The notes: generated by a model not told the origin, from the letters alone. DNA of 64,000 nt from an uncultured Paraglaciecola sp. (GCA_947498355.1 CANMKA010000002.1:124001-188000), one strand, 5' to 3'. Positions 8,789 through 17,870 are shown, counted from the stretch's first letter. Translations and numbers: made by a program.

Positions 8789-9235
8789 TTAGGAAAGAAG
8801 AGAGCCTAAAATAAAACCTAGTTCTATATCATCCACATGCCCAAACCTTTGTAATTTAAGGTCGCCGACCTTATCATATACTAACAAAGTAGGAGTGCCT
8901 TGCATTGAATACTTTTCCATGGTTTGTGGTATTCCCCTCGATACACTTGCTTTATCTATCGCAACAGGAAACTTGACCTTAAATTCATGCATAAAAGCAA
9001 TTAAACTTTGCTCTTTCATGGCATCGTGGTGTTCAAAGACACTATGTAAACCGAGGACTTGTAATTTTTCCTGAGCAAACATCTGCTGTATTTTATTTGC
9101 TTGTGGAATAGAGGCAATTACGCAAGCAGGGCATAACATTTGAAAAACATAAACTAAGATGACACTGCCTCGTAAATTATCCAATGAAATTTCATCTTTA
9201 GTGTTAAGCCATTTTGAAGCGATTAATTCAGACAT
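8789..9235 (-). CDS. TlpA-like thioredoxin-fold protein, cytoplasmic
   Basis: The 148-residue protein is a redoxin of the AhpC/TlpA type. It has an active-site CPAC (Cys35 and Cys38) after a beta strand, and the cis-proline segment GTPTLLVYD near residue 117. There is no signal peptide or lipobox, unlike most TlpA proteins, so it probably works in the cytoplasm as a thiol reductant or peroxidase. AGGA lies upstream of the ATG. It sits directly before the MarR gene and after a DUF2024 gene on the same strand, which fits a thiol stress operon. The natural substrate cannot be read from the sequence. Confidence 0.75.
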   Translation of the reverse strand: MSELIASKWLNTKDEISLDNLRGSVILVYVFQMLCPACVIASIPQANKIQQMFAQEKLQVLGLHSVFEHHDAMKEQSLIAFMHEFKVKFPVAIDKASVSRGIPQTMEKYSMQGTPTLLVYDKVGDLKLQRFGHVDDIELGFILGSLLS

Positions 9236-9429
9236 AATATCATTATCCTAGTCACATTTCTTGCTATTTTAAGCCGTATCATCTTGTAGAAAAATAGAAA
9301 CAATTACTATTGCACCCTTATAAAAATTTATAATGCTGTCCCATTTGAATACTTTACCGATTTAAAGGGTAGATAAATTATTTCGACATAACCAACCCTA
9401 GTTATCGTTAATCCCGAAGTATTACTTGA

Positions 9430-9717
9430 TTAACCTTTAGGGCAACCTTGCATCGGAATAATGTAATAACCGCTATTCAGTATTTCATCTTGAACTGTTG
9501 GGTTTGCCATTTCACTATGGCAGAAATTACATTTTTTTTGGTCTATTTCTGCTTCCAACAAACCTAATTTTTTAATATATTGTTGAGCAAATTCTGTTGC
9601 TCGGCTTATAGTTTCATCTGAAACCAAGACATCAAAATGGTAATAATTGCCATTTGACGTTGTTACGTGTGTATCATATATATGTACTTTCATAGCTTTA
9701 GTTTGTACTGTCATCAT
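9430..9717 (-). CDS. DUF2024 family protein
   Basis: This is a small protein of 95 residues. MKVHIYDTHVTTSNGNYYHFDV at the start, the central KKCNFCHSE and the ending GYYIIPMQGC match the DUF2024 pattern: an N-terminal beta strand with a Y-D-T motif, a CxxC-H in the middle and a final cysteine. The function of the family is not known to me. The cysteines suggest metal binding or redox chemistry, in line with its neighbours. The start at 9717 has AAGGA just upstream; an internal methionine nine residues in is an alternative. The 284-bp gap upstream (9718-10001) holds short inverted repeats (ACCCTA 9850-9855 with TAGGGT 9877-9882, CCTATG 9929-9934 with CATAGG 9943-9948) and no gene. Confidence 0.7.
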   Translation of the reverse strand: MMTVQTKAMKVHIYDTHVTTSNGNYYHFDVLVSDETISRATEFAQQYIKKLGLLEAEIDQKKCNFCHSEMANPTVQDEILNSGYYIIPMQGCPKG

Positions 9718-10001
9718 TATATCCTTAGGTGTATCACCAAATATTTATTAACATGCTGGAGTCCCCGGCCTTCGAAAGCGAGGTGTTTATCTCACAACTA
9801 CTATTCTTCTTTCTTAAAACACGACTTACTTGTTTGGCATATGAGACTAACCCTAAAGTATGCGTATCTAATAACATAGGGTCACTTAAGTTTCAGTTTT
9901 ATAGTTACCAAAAGGTTTGTTCTTTGAGCCTATGACTCTATCCATAGGGGGAAATTGGCCAACATGAACAAATAGATAATGTTGACCGTTATTTGTTTTT
10001 A

Positions 10002-10748
10002 TTAGCCACTAATACCCGGAAGGCTTAAATTACCAGACGCAACATCAAAAACATTAGTTACACACAGTAAAGGGGCATGTACTTGTTGATTTACTCTCAA
10101 AGCTGCGGTGACACCGTCATAATTGAACGCTTCACTGAAACCTATATCTTTCATTGGAACACGTACTAATACTTCACTATTTTCCATGCTAAAGTCATAA
10201 CCTGGGCTATCGATGAAAATAGGTAATCCTGGCCACGTTTTTGGCATTGTCGGTTTTTGACCTTCAGGGATATCACGCACCTTCAGAGCGCCTGAACCAC
10301 AGCTTTCATCTGGAACTAGAACCACCCAGTGACTGTGCCACTTGTCACCATCATTAGCTTTATTGCCGTCATTATCTTCATCGTACAATGGCGTATCATC
10401 AAAATCAGGATGAACGGTCAATGCTAACGCTAAAATCCCTTGATCGGCCTCAAAACCAACCACAGAGCTATTCAATTTTGTCGGCCAAACATAGCTATAA
10501 ACACCAGCTCCGGAAAGTTTTCCGTGTGCTTCAGGAACGCTTTTACCTATAGTTCCTCGTACTTGTTGTTGAAAAACTAAATGTGTACCTTGAGTCGTTA
10601 TTTTAGTGTGTAAAATATCAAATTCAGCTAACGTTTTTTCGGACTTTTCAGCTTGAATATGACCTGTATGGTCGTTGCTATGTGCCTGAGCCGTTGAAAA
10701 TAAGGTTGTAGCCAGTAAAGCGGTAAATATTTTTGTATAAGTTTTCAT
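10002..10748 (-). CDS. Secreted protein of unknown function, His- and Asp-rich
   Basis: I do not recognise the family. Taking the ATG at 10748, which has AGGT upstream, gives 248 residues starting with a clear signal peptide MKTYTKIFTALLATTLFSTA cleaved after AQA. The mature start is histidine-rich (HSNDHTGHI). A stretch near the middle, DEDNDGNKANDGDKWHSHW, looks like a cation-binding loop. Two cysteines (in ESCGSG and LLCVTN) could form a disulfide. The protein is therefore probably periplasmic or exported and metal-binding. It lies 22 bp after its neighbour's stop, when the longer upstream frame is ignored, so it likely shares a transcript with the CPVC protein upstream. Confidence 0.6.
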   Translation of the reverse strand: MKTYTKIFTALLATTLFSTAQAHSNDHTGHIQAEKSEKTLAEFDILHTKITTQGTHLVFQQQVRGTIGKSVPEAHGKLSGAGVYSYVWPTKLNSSVVGFEADQGILALALTVHPDFDDTPLYDEDNDGNKANDGDKWHSHWVVLVPDESCGSGALKVRDIPEGQKPTMPKTWPGLPIFIDSPGYDFSMENSEVLVRVPMKDIGFSEAFNYDGVTAALRVNQQVHAPLLCVTNVFDVASGNLSLPGISG

Positions 10749-10860
10749 ATTGATGACCTGTAAATAAAAGTTAAATGATCTCTGACCAAGCGGTAGATAT
10801 AAAATAAGGAATAAAAAAAAGCCTTTGTATATCCCCAACAGGACTGGGGATATCAGATCA

Positions 10861-11112
10861 TTAAGCTACGCCAACTGCTTTTTTAACATCTTCCATGCTT
10901 GCACCAAAATTAATGTGCAATACCTGTCCATTGGTTACTAAAGCGGGTACAGATTTAACACCTAGATTTTGAGCTTCGCCAATACGGCCTTTTGCTTCGA
11001 CAAAATGTACAATTTCAAGATCTACGTTTTTTTGGTCAAGTAAGTCTAAAATTTGTTCTTCTGCAGAAACACATACAGGACAGCCAGCGTGATAAAAAGT
11101 TACTTTGTTCAT
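10861..11112 (-). CDS. Small thioredoxin/glutaredoxin-like protein (CPVC)
   Basis: The 83-residue protein is a minimal thioredoxin fold. VTFYHAGCPVCVSAEE gives the strand and CPVC active site at residues 11-14, VHFVEAKGRIGEAQNLGV the middle, and KSVPALVTNG the cis-proline loop. There is no signal peptide, so it is cytoplasmic. AAGGAGATG precedes the start ATG, a strong ribosome site. It is the first gene of the minus-strand redox group (10748, 9717, 9235 and 8755 follow). The partner may be the nearby CPAC redoxin or thiol peroxidase, which is inference. Confidence 0.8.
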   Translation of the reverse strand: MNKVTFYHAGCPVCVSAEEQILDLLDQKNVDLEIVHFVEAKGRIGEAQNLGVKSVPALVTNGQVLHINFGASMEDVKKAVGVA

Positions 11113-11458
11113 TATTCATCTCCTTGAAAGATGTATTTAATTAGGAGTCCTTACTATATAGCTAATGTGAACGCCGAGTCAACAAAAATTATTAAATTAT
11201 TTATTCGATCCATGTATATCATCTTGAAGGTGAGTTTTAATAAACTAACCAAAAGAGCAAGTATAAAAACAAAGTTTTGACAATATGTCTGGCAGTATGA
11301 GCTGGTGCTCTTATATCCTTTTTTTGCTACCAACAATTAAATGATATTGAATACACATAGATCACAATAACTAAAGCCAATAGAATGGGCTTAGATTGTT
11401 AGCCGTCTCGTTCTTTAAATTAGGCAAAAACAGATCTTAGATAGCTCGAATACTGAAT
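11113..11458. other. Gap between cargo and tns operon, no gene seen
   Basis: No frame with a plausible ribosome site and family was recognised. The stretch is AT-rich and separates the redox genes from the tns operon. A tnsE gene, which follows tnsD in Tn7, is not here. Confidence 0.5.
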
Positions 11459-11763
11459 ATGAGCAGAAGAATTGTTAATGAATGGGTTACAAAATACCTT
11501 AGCCAAGGAATAACTGTGCTTGAGAGTAAAAACCAACAGAACGACCAAGCTTCTTATAACGATGGGATTATAATTATATATAAAGGCTCTAAGCCGTTCC
11601 GATGCTGGAGGAAGGTTACAGTGTAGTATTACGCACAGGGGAATTGGAAAGATTGATACGCCAGAGAGAACCATCAGCTCTACGAAATAAAGAGCCTATA
11701 CCATTGATGAGTGAATCATCACTAAATCCATCTATTCTAAACTTATCCATTAAATCCGTATAA
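11459..11763 (+). pseudogene. Possible decayed small gene convergent to tnsD
   Basis: A 55-codon frame (ATG at 11459, stop at 11626) begins MSRRIVNEWVTKYLSQGITV. A second frame, shifted by one, continues from about 11623 to a stop at 11761-11763 with LRTGELERLIRQREPSALRN. Read together they give about 100 residues of ordinary-looking protein broken by one frameshift, running into the 3' end of tnsD on the other strand. I do not recognise the family. It may be a remnant of an accessory transposition gene or of cargo, or chance. Confidence 0.3.
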
Positions 11764-13264
11764 TCCTAAGTAGAAAAGTATCAGCAAGAGAAGTTAATCT
11801 TTGCTCACTTAACCCTGACATCCTTAATATTTTCCATCGCCGTAATATATTATTCGATAGGCTTTGTGCAATAACAGCACACGTTATTCTTCTTATTTGA
11901 TATTCAGTTATATTTTCACAAAACTTCATAAAAAACAATTTACAAAGAGGTAAATCATTTAAATGTTTTCCAACCGTTGATCCACAATAAAGTTTTGATA
12001 AATACCAGGTCATAGAATGGCGTGGATCATCTAGTTTAAGTTCTGAATCATTTTTTATACCACATAATAATTTTACCAAATGCCAATCACGCTTATGCCA
12101 ATCAATCCTTGGATTTTTAATTATGTTAGGTATTTGAAACTGGTCATTTACTTGTAACAGCCATTTCCTATCATGACGGTATAGCCACGCATATACATAA
12201 CCGAATTTATGCTTACGAGCATCATTTACTCCGTGTTTAGCAACCTCAGGTAGCCATAACTCCCGATATCTCGCTTTCGCTAATTTTGAAGAATCAAGCA
12301 GTGGCGGTGTAACTTGTGCTTTGATTTCTTTAGGTTGCAAACATATCTGCTTCAAAGTATCAGCGACCCGCCATTCACCTCCAAGCAAGCTATGCCAGAC
12401 AACTAGATGCTCTAAATAACTAAATGCTTTTCTGTGTTTGCGAAAAATTGTTTTAAGCCAACACGTTTCGCAGCCTTCAGGATATAAGCCATACTTTTGA
12501 AGCCATTTGCTTCCAAAACACATAATTACCTTTTCTTTTAATCTGCTGTAATCAATATGTTTTCCGCGATTGAGTCCATAATCAGTTAATATTGTTCTAT
12601 AGTAATTAGTCCACTGCTCATAAGTCGGTGAATGAAACGGTTTATGTAGTAACAGCTCATCTACACTTTGAGTTATTAAATCAGATTGAAAACTATTTGG
12701 TCGCTGAGTCTCATCTACTCGACAAGAGTGATGCGTTGCAGGGATATATTCATGTTTATGCTCTGGATGCCTAAGTATTTTGGAATCTTTTAAGACTCCA
12801 TGCAACAAACAACTGTCTGCACCTGAAATTTGCCAATTGCGCGACCAATAGTACTCGCCAAATTTCTCTTTTTGTTCTAAAAGACAAGCTGTACAATACC
12901 TTAACCATCTAGGTTGTTTAATTCGTGAAGCAGCAACACCTAACGCTAAATGAGTACCTCCTTTTGCCTGTTTCTTCATAAAATTAATGCATTTATTTCT
13001 GCGTTTTTCGTCAACAAATGGTGCATATAGAGGGAAGAGGGTATTTGAGTAAATTAGCTCAACAGGTGAAGTAGCTTCACTCTGAGGATATAAACTAGAA
13101 ATTTTATTAATGTGACTAGGTAAATCAACGGTAGCAACTACCTTCCTATCATTATAAACATCATCCAGTAGCTCTTTAGGGGATATTATGCCCTGATGAA
13201 CCCCATACCTTGCGATAACACTATAAAGTAGTTCATCGCGGTAAGGTAAAGGGAAATCAAACAT
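11750..13264 (-). CDS. tnsD: TnsD, attTn7-binding target selector (TniQ family)
   Basis: TnsD binds the end of the glmS gene and recruits TnsC, which directs insertion to attTn7. The 504-residue protein is close in length to Tn7 TnsD (508). The TniQ start FPLPYRDELLYSVIARYGVHQG and the zinc-binding CCCH set at Cys124, Cys127, Cys152 and His155 are present, at the numbering I recall for Tn7. The gene starts one base after tnsC ends, with no strong ribosome site, so translational coupling is likely. Insertion of the element exactly 25 bp beyond glmS shows that this TnsD or its ancestor targeted that site. It is the last clear gene of the operon. Confidence 0.92.
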   Translation of the reverse strand: MFDFPLPYRDELLYSVIARYGVHQGIISPKELLDDVYNDRKVVATVDLPSHINKISSLYPQSEATSPVELIYSNTLFPLYAPFVDEKRRNKCINFMKKQAKGGTHLALGVAASRIKQPRWLRYCTACLLEQKEKFGEYYWSRNWQISGADSCLLHGVLKDSKILRHPEHKHEYIPATHHSCRVDETQRPNSFQSDLITQSVDELLLHKPFHSPTYEQWTNYYRTILTDYGLNRGKHIDYSRLKEKVIMCFGSKWLQKYGLYPEGCETCWLKTIFRKHRKAFSYLEHLVVWHSLLGGEWRVADTLKQICLQPKEIKAQVTPPLLDSSKLAKARYRELWLPEVAKHGVNDARKHKFGYVYAWLYRHDRKWLLQVNDQFQIPNIIKNPRIDWHKRDWHLVKLLCGIKNDSELKLDDPRHSMTWYLSKLYCGSTVGKHLNDLPLCKLFFMKFCENITEYQIRRITCAVIAQSLSNNILRRWKILRMSGLSEQRLTSLADTFLLRIIRI

Positions 13265-13265
13265 G

Positions 13266-14924
13266 TTAACCGACTTGTTTTATCCAACTAGGCAAATCAA
13301 ATAATTCATTTCCATAGGTTAAGGTTTTATATAATTCTCCTTTTTTAGCCTGAGAGAATTTAAAACGCATGTCATCAGAGTCCAATGTATGCCAGTTTTT
13401 TTGTTGGATCTTACTTTGCCTTTTATTTGCTTTAGGCTTATCTGGTTTTTCATACCAATCTAATACGATAGGTATAAGCTCTCGTACGGTTAATTTAGGG
13501 TAATCTTTGAAAGCTTGCTCTATGAGTGGTGGTAATATTTTAGAGTTACAGTCCAATGCCAATAATAAGTTATAAAGCCGCATCGCTTGTTCATTATTCT
13601 GAAATGGTTGCTCTTTAACCTGCTCAGCTTTCAGCTCATCTATTTTCTGCCGTAAATTTAATACTTTTTTATCGATATCAATTAGCTGTAAATCTGAGTA
13701 TTTGGCAATTAATTCTACATCGCCCGAGCGTAATGCTGCCAACATAGGGTGTACAGGTTTAAGTTCATCTTGATAAACCTGTTTCAACAAATTAACCGTT
13801 ATACGCTCAACACCTGTAGCTATTGCTCTAAGTTGAGCTAATACAAATAATTTAACAACGATATCTAGCACCCCTTGTGATAAGTCATACCAGCATTCAC
13901 GGATATCATCAGAAAGCACTTCATCTCGTTTTAATAACCACTGATAGCGCCATAATTTATCACTGAACGCTATCCATTCTGTTTTGCGTAATTCTCCAGT
14001 TTTACGATCTCTACTCGGTTTTTCAGCCCTCATCGGTTGCCAAAATAGTGAGCCAAATCCAGCACTTCTTCTCCCAGACTGCAATTCCAATTCAAAAATA
14101 GGTCTAGCTTTCGGTGTTCCTACCATAACGACAGGAACACCAATTACATTCACCAACGCGACAAAGAATTCCAGCATTTTTTCCTTGCCACCTGAACGCC
14201 TTTGGCTTAATCGCTGAATTTCATCAATAACTAATATACCAATTGCTTTTTGAGTAGCCGCCTGACTCATTAATGCCAATAAAACTTCAGTGCTATGACG
14301 TTTTTTAGCATATTTATCTTCATAATTGGAATGAAGAACACGATCTAGTTCACGAAAGAAATTTAAACATAAGCTTTTTAACGAGCCATCGTGGGGGCAT
14401 TCGATTTTTAAATAAGATAGCTGAATAAAGTTATGTTGTTCATGAAATATAACTTGAGGATAGGTCGCTAAAATTCGATTAATAGTGGTACTTTTTCCAC
14501 TACCAGAACAACCTATTAAAGATAAGCTTTTGGCTGTTGAATTAGTTTGAGCAAAACGGAAGTTATCCAATTCACCAGACATAATCCGTTCGTAACCATT
14601 TTGCATGTGGGTATTAAGCGAGCCATCGGCTAAGTTTCTCCCTACATACCCTCCACGGATCATGATAGATATTTTTTCTTCTAGCTGAAGGTGATTGGCT
14701 ATAGGCTGAAAAAAGTCATCAAGAAGTGCTGCTACTTCATGAGCTCGTTCCCGGGCGTTACTAAATACGTCTTGCGGATTATATTTAATTTTACCTGTTA
14801 GCCTTTTTTTAATTTGCTGCACTGACATGATTGGCGTTAATGCTTCAATAAAAGGATTGCCACGATACCGTTCAATACCAGGGTCTTTATATATTGCGGA
14901 GACAAAATTACTTGGTAACGTCAT
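13266..14924 (-). CDS. tnsC: TnsC, AAA+ ATPase regulator of Tn7-like transposition
   Basis: TnsC links the target selector to the TnsAB transposase and provides target immunity in Tn7. The 552-residue protein (Tn7: 555) has Walker A GCSGSGKST at about 138-146 and Walker B ILVIDEIQ at about 229-236. VVMVGTPKARPIF near 267 is the expected sensor-type segment. The C-terminal tail (about 490-552) is basic and ends near a segment that in Tn7 contacts TnsA and TnsB. It starts two bases after the tnsB stop with AGGATG as ribosome site, and abuts tnsD. All motifs look intact. Confidence 0.93.
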   Translation of the reverse strand: MTLPSNFVSAIYKDPGIERYRGNPFIEALTPIMSVQQIKKRLTGKIKYNPQDVFSNARERAHEVAALLDDFFQPIANHLQLEEKISIMIRGGYVGRNLADGSLNTHMQNGYERIMSGELDNFRFAQTNSTAKSLSLIGCSGSGKSTTINRILATYPQVIFHEQHNFIQLSYLKIECPHDGSLKSLCLNFFRELDRVLHSNYEDKYAKKRHSTEVLLALMSQAATQKAIGILVIDEIQRLSQRRSGGKEKMLEFFVALVNVIGVPVVMVGTPKARPIFELELQSGRRSAGFGSLFWQPMRAEKPSRDRKTGELRKTEWIAFSDKLWRYQWLLKRDEVLSDDIRECWYDLSQGVLDIVVKLFVLAQLRAIATGVERITVNLLKQVYQDELKPVHPMLAALRSGDVELIAKYSDLQLIDIDKKVLNLRQKIDELKAEQVKEQPFQNNEQAMRLYNLLLALDCNSKILPPLIEQAFKDYPKLTVRELIPIVLDWYEKPDKPKANKRQSKIQQKNWHTLDSDDMRFKFSQAKKGELYKTLTYGNELFDLPSWIKQVG

Positions 14925-14926
14925 AG

Positions 14927-17011
14927 CTAATCATCCTCGCTAAATAATTCATCAATATGATCAGGATAACTATAATCTTCATCTACTTGCTCTGTTAGAT
15001 GAATAATATCGGCTTGTTTTTCTTTAACACTAACTTCTGGTCGATACGCATTACTTTGCCTCTCTATAGCTTTAACCTTTCGCTTGTTATCATTAATAGA
15101 CGATATTCTTTCAGCATTAGATAATGGTTTAACACCTGAAGCACTTTTAACAGCTTGCTTAATTTTATTTTCAACAAACTCCTCATGATCTCTTTTCTTT
15201 TGTTCAGCGAACATCTTACTTTTAGCCATAGTTTGTTTTTGTTCTTCTTGAACCTGCCAAACGTCCCAAAAAGATGCACCTTCAAACTCTCTTGAGCGAG
15301 GAGTTAATTTACAGATCCAATATTTAGTAGAGTTTTTCTCTGGGAAAATATAAATATGATCAGCAGATGCTGGATCATATGCTGCATCTAGCTTTTCAGG
15401 TCTTTTAGCTTCCGAAGAACGATGTAGCCAGCCTTGTTGAACGACCTCAACGGAGGTGTAATAAACGCCATAAATACAAACACCCAAATCTGAGAGTGTC
15501 GCTTTAACTCTTGGTAATAAGGATACTCTCAACGCATCATACGATGCAGTTCTTAATCTACCAGTCCTATGCTGTAATCCCCATTGCCATAGCTCTTTCG
15601 GCACTAAAGGCAGATCACTTGGTATATCAACATCCCGATCATACTTTTCAAGAACGGCAAACTGGTTGTGATACAAAATAGATGACAGGATAATTTCTTT
15701 AAACTCACGAATAGTTAACTTAGCATCCAATCGATAATCTTTATCACCACGCTTTTTAATCTTAGTACCTGTAACGACACCAGGAGCAAACGGAGTGAAA
15801 TCGGCTTGCAAAGTTTTAAAACTTCGTTCGACAATGCCTTTTGCATCACCTCGATAAGGAGGTGTATTTTCAATACGTATAGAAAAGTTACTTTCTAAAC
15901 TTTCTATTTGATAACCTAATATTTCACCTCTATCTGCTAAAATAGCATCAGGTAATCCAACAGCAGGCCAATCTTCACTAGTTATTTCAAAGCCATATTC
16001 CTTACAAAACTTAACTTTATCTGTCATAGCCATTGCTAGCGACTGTATTGCAGCAATATATGACGCATTTTCAAAACCAACATAAAAGCCAGCAACCATA
16101 CGGCTAAAAACATCTTTAACCATGTAAATTACTGGTCGACCAACAATATTGGCTCTGTCACTATCTGAGACTAAATAAATATCAGCAATTGTCGCGTCAA
16201 TTTCATATCGAGAACCAGGGCCAAGTACTTGCGTATTCGCTGTACTACTTAGTGGTTTTACGTCTTTATTGTATTCAATTCGAGATACTCGCTTTTGTAT
16301 TCTATCTACCTGTTGATACTCCCGATTATAAAAATGCATCATTTGCCAATTGGTCGGGATTTCTTCTTCAGGAGTATTCGGGAAATGATTTTCATACAAA
16401 GATTTAAATCTTCGGTGCGCATAAGGAAATGAGTAACCTTTATCAGTTAACAAGTACTTATCAATTGCAATTCGAAATAGCTTTTCAATAAATGAGTCAA
16501 TAATTGCACCGGTACCTGGCATGTACTTTCTTGGTCGACCAAGCTTCTTATTAGTGGCAATACGCTTTTTACCTTTTGCTCCTGAGTTTTTATAATCAGG
16601 AAGCAAAGCATTTTGAGTTTGTCCTCGTTGCCAATAACGGCGAGCTAAGCGATAAAGCGTTTGTTTAGTCGAACCTTGCTTCTCGATAATTTGATTAATA
16701 ATCGCAGAGCGTGACTTAGCAAGATAAAACTCCGAAGATTCCACCAAAGGCTTTATCAACTGATAATTATTATCTCGTTTTGTTTTTGCAATTGTACCTT
16801 CTTCCGGTGTTTGAAAAGCTAATTCTGCATGTGGGTCTTCTATTCTTGTTAATACCTCTTCATCAATAGCAACTTCTAGTTCCTTCTTGCTCACCAGCTG
16901 AGGGAATGCGGAAGTATTATCTAATGCGATCCATATCAGGTGATCGGGCATCAGCATTAACACTCTAAAAGGCACTTCGTTGTACTCAACAACCTCATTG
17001 ATTTGAAACAC
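14927..17011 (-). CDS. tnsB: TnsB, DDE transposase subunit
   Basis: TnsB binds the transposon ends and carries out 3' strand cleavage and joining. The 694-residue protein has the retroviral-integrase-type core with Asp272 (YEIDATIADIYL), Asp360 (AILADRGEI) and Glu395 (GIVERSFKTLQ). These lie one residue from the Tn7 positions 273, 361 and 396. The N-terminal 250 residues hold the DNA-binding domains, including the helix pair around KQGSTKQTLYRLARRYW. The start is GTG with a strong AGGAGG upstream, inside the last 17 bases of tnsA, so the two genes overlap and are coupled. The gene appears intact. Confidence 0.95.
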   Translation of the reverse strand: MFQINEVVEYNEVPFRVLMLMPDHLIWIALDNTSAFPQLVSKKELEVAIDEEVLTRIEDPHAELAFQTPEEGTIAKTKRDNNYQLIKPLVESSEFYLAKSRSAIINQIIEKQGSTKQTLYRLARRYWQRGQTQNALLPDYKNSGAKGKKRIATNKKLGRPRKYMPGTGAIIDSFIEKLFRIAIDKYLLTDKGYSFPYAHRRFKSLYENHFPNTPEEEIPTNWQMMHFYNREYQQVDRIQKRVSRIEYNKDVKPLSSTANTQVLGPGSRYEIDATIADIYLVSDSDRANIVGRPVIYMVKDVFSRMVAGFYVGFENASYIAAIQSLAMAMTDKVKFCKEYGFEITSEDWPAVGLPDAILADRGEILGYQIESLESNFSIRIENTPPYRGDAKGIVERSFKTLQADFTPFAPGVVTGTKIKKRGDKDYRLDAKLTIREFKEIILSSILYHNQFAVLEKYDRDVDIPSDLPLVPKELWQWGLQHRTGRLRTASYDALRVSLLPRVKATLSDLGVCIYGVYYTSVEVVQQGWLHRSSEAKRPEKLDAAYDPASADHIYIFPEKNSTKYWICKLTPRSREFEGASFWDVWQVQEEQKQTMAKSKMFAEQKKRDHEEFVENKIKQAVKSASGVKPLSNAERISSINDNKRKVKAIERQSNAYRPEVSVKEKQADIIHLTEQVDEDYSYPDHIDELFSEDD

Positions 17012-17822
17012 AGTAAGCCTCCTGCAACAGTTTGACTGTCCCTGTTTTTAATTGATGAGCCTTTAATTTTGGCGCTAGGACAAAAATATCAAAGGTAAAA
17101 CAACGTTTAGCCAATAAGTGCCTAACTTCTGCTAACGATTCTCCAACTTGAAGTTCGTAAGCTATATCTAAATTTTTACAAATATCGATGATGTTTTTAT
17201 TCGGGTTTTGAGAAAAGTGATAGTCATAATAATCAACGCGCTGAATTAACAACTCCATATCTATTTCATCACGCTGGGCAGGGTACAACCATTTGATATT
17301 TTTGATGACGGTTTCAGGTATATCCCTCTCCGTTATCAAAAACCAAGATACTTCTTTTAGTTGCCAATATCGTCGCTCTAATTCAAGTTTTTCAATAGTT
17401 CGAGCATCATCTAACGCCTCTGATTGCTTTGCTTGAAGAACAAATTTAGGCTGCTTAGAATCTTGAAAGTTAACGAGAAAATCTGAAGACATATACTGTT
17501 TAACACCAGATACACTTGGGTGCTCAATTCCTGATTCTCTGGCTATTTGCAGAGTTGCTTCTACTTCTAAAGGGAACTGTTCGCGAATTTGCACAACATC
17601 CTGATGCCACTCAAGCAATAAGAATACGGCAAGCTCTATATCTGAAAGCAAATGATGAGTCCGTTGTGATTTATGGCCAAATACACGATGTACTCTACCA
17701 TCTGAAGGTAAGTCTCTGACCGTTATCCAAGGTTTATATTCAGAATGCTGGCCTGAACCTCGTCCTTCTTTAATCCATTTATTGTTTTTAGCCTCCGAGT
17801 TTCCTAATTTTCTCGATGCCAT
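16995..17822 (-). CDS. tnsA: TnsA, endonuclease subunit of the transposase
   Basis: TnsA cuts the 5' ends of the transposon, giving cut-and-paste movement with TnsB. The 275-residue protein (Tn7: 273) has a type II endonuclease-like fold with Glu63 (SDIELAVF), Asp114 (SSDFLVNF) and Lys132 (LQAKQSE), exactly the catalytic positions of Tn7 TnsA. The C-terminal half after residue 165 contacts TnsC in Tn7. The gene is nearest the right end, and its promoter must lie in or beside the TnsB-binding repeats, which suggests autoregulation by TnsB as known for Tn7. AAGGCGG precedes the ATG. Confidence 0.95.
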   Translation of the reverse strand: MASRKLGNSEAKNNKWIKEGRGSGQHSEYKPWITVRDLPSDGRVHRVFGHKSQRTHHLLSDIELAVFLLLEWHQDVVQIREQFPLEVEATLQIARESGIEHPSVSGVKQYMSSDFLVNFQDSKQPKFVLQAKQSEALDDARTIEKLELERRYWQLKEVSWFLITERDIPETVIKNIKWLYPAQRDEIDMELLIQRVDYYDYHFSQNPNKNIIDICKNLDIAYELQVGESLAEVRHLLAKRCFTFDIFVLAPKLKAHQLKTGTVKLLQEAYCVSNQ

Positions 17823-17828
17823 AAAAAA

Positions 17829-17869
17829 CCGCCTTGTATATGCTCATAAATCAAGCATAGATAAGACGG
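17829..17869 (-). promoter_or_regulatory. Imperfect inverted repeat between the right end and tnsA
   Basis: CCGCCTTGTATATGCT (17829-17844) and AGCATAGATAAGACGG (17854-17869) pair at 13 of 16 positions around a 9-base loop. The repeat lies between the innermost TnsB site and the tnsA start. From memory, Tn7 has a comparable palindrome at the same place. It could stop read-through into tnsA from outside, or act as an operator. Confidence 0.5.
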
Positions 17870-17870
17870 C

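Noticed and set aside
11154..11674. Two minus-strand frames of 60 and 84 codons downstream of tnsD
   Set aside because: Both have poor composition, no ribosome site and no recognisable family. The second is the antisense of a more protein-like plus-strand frame.
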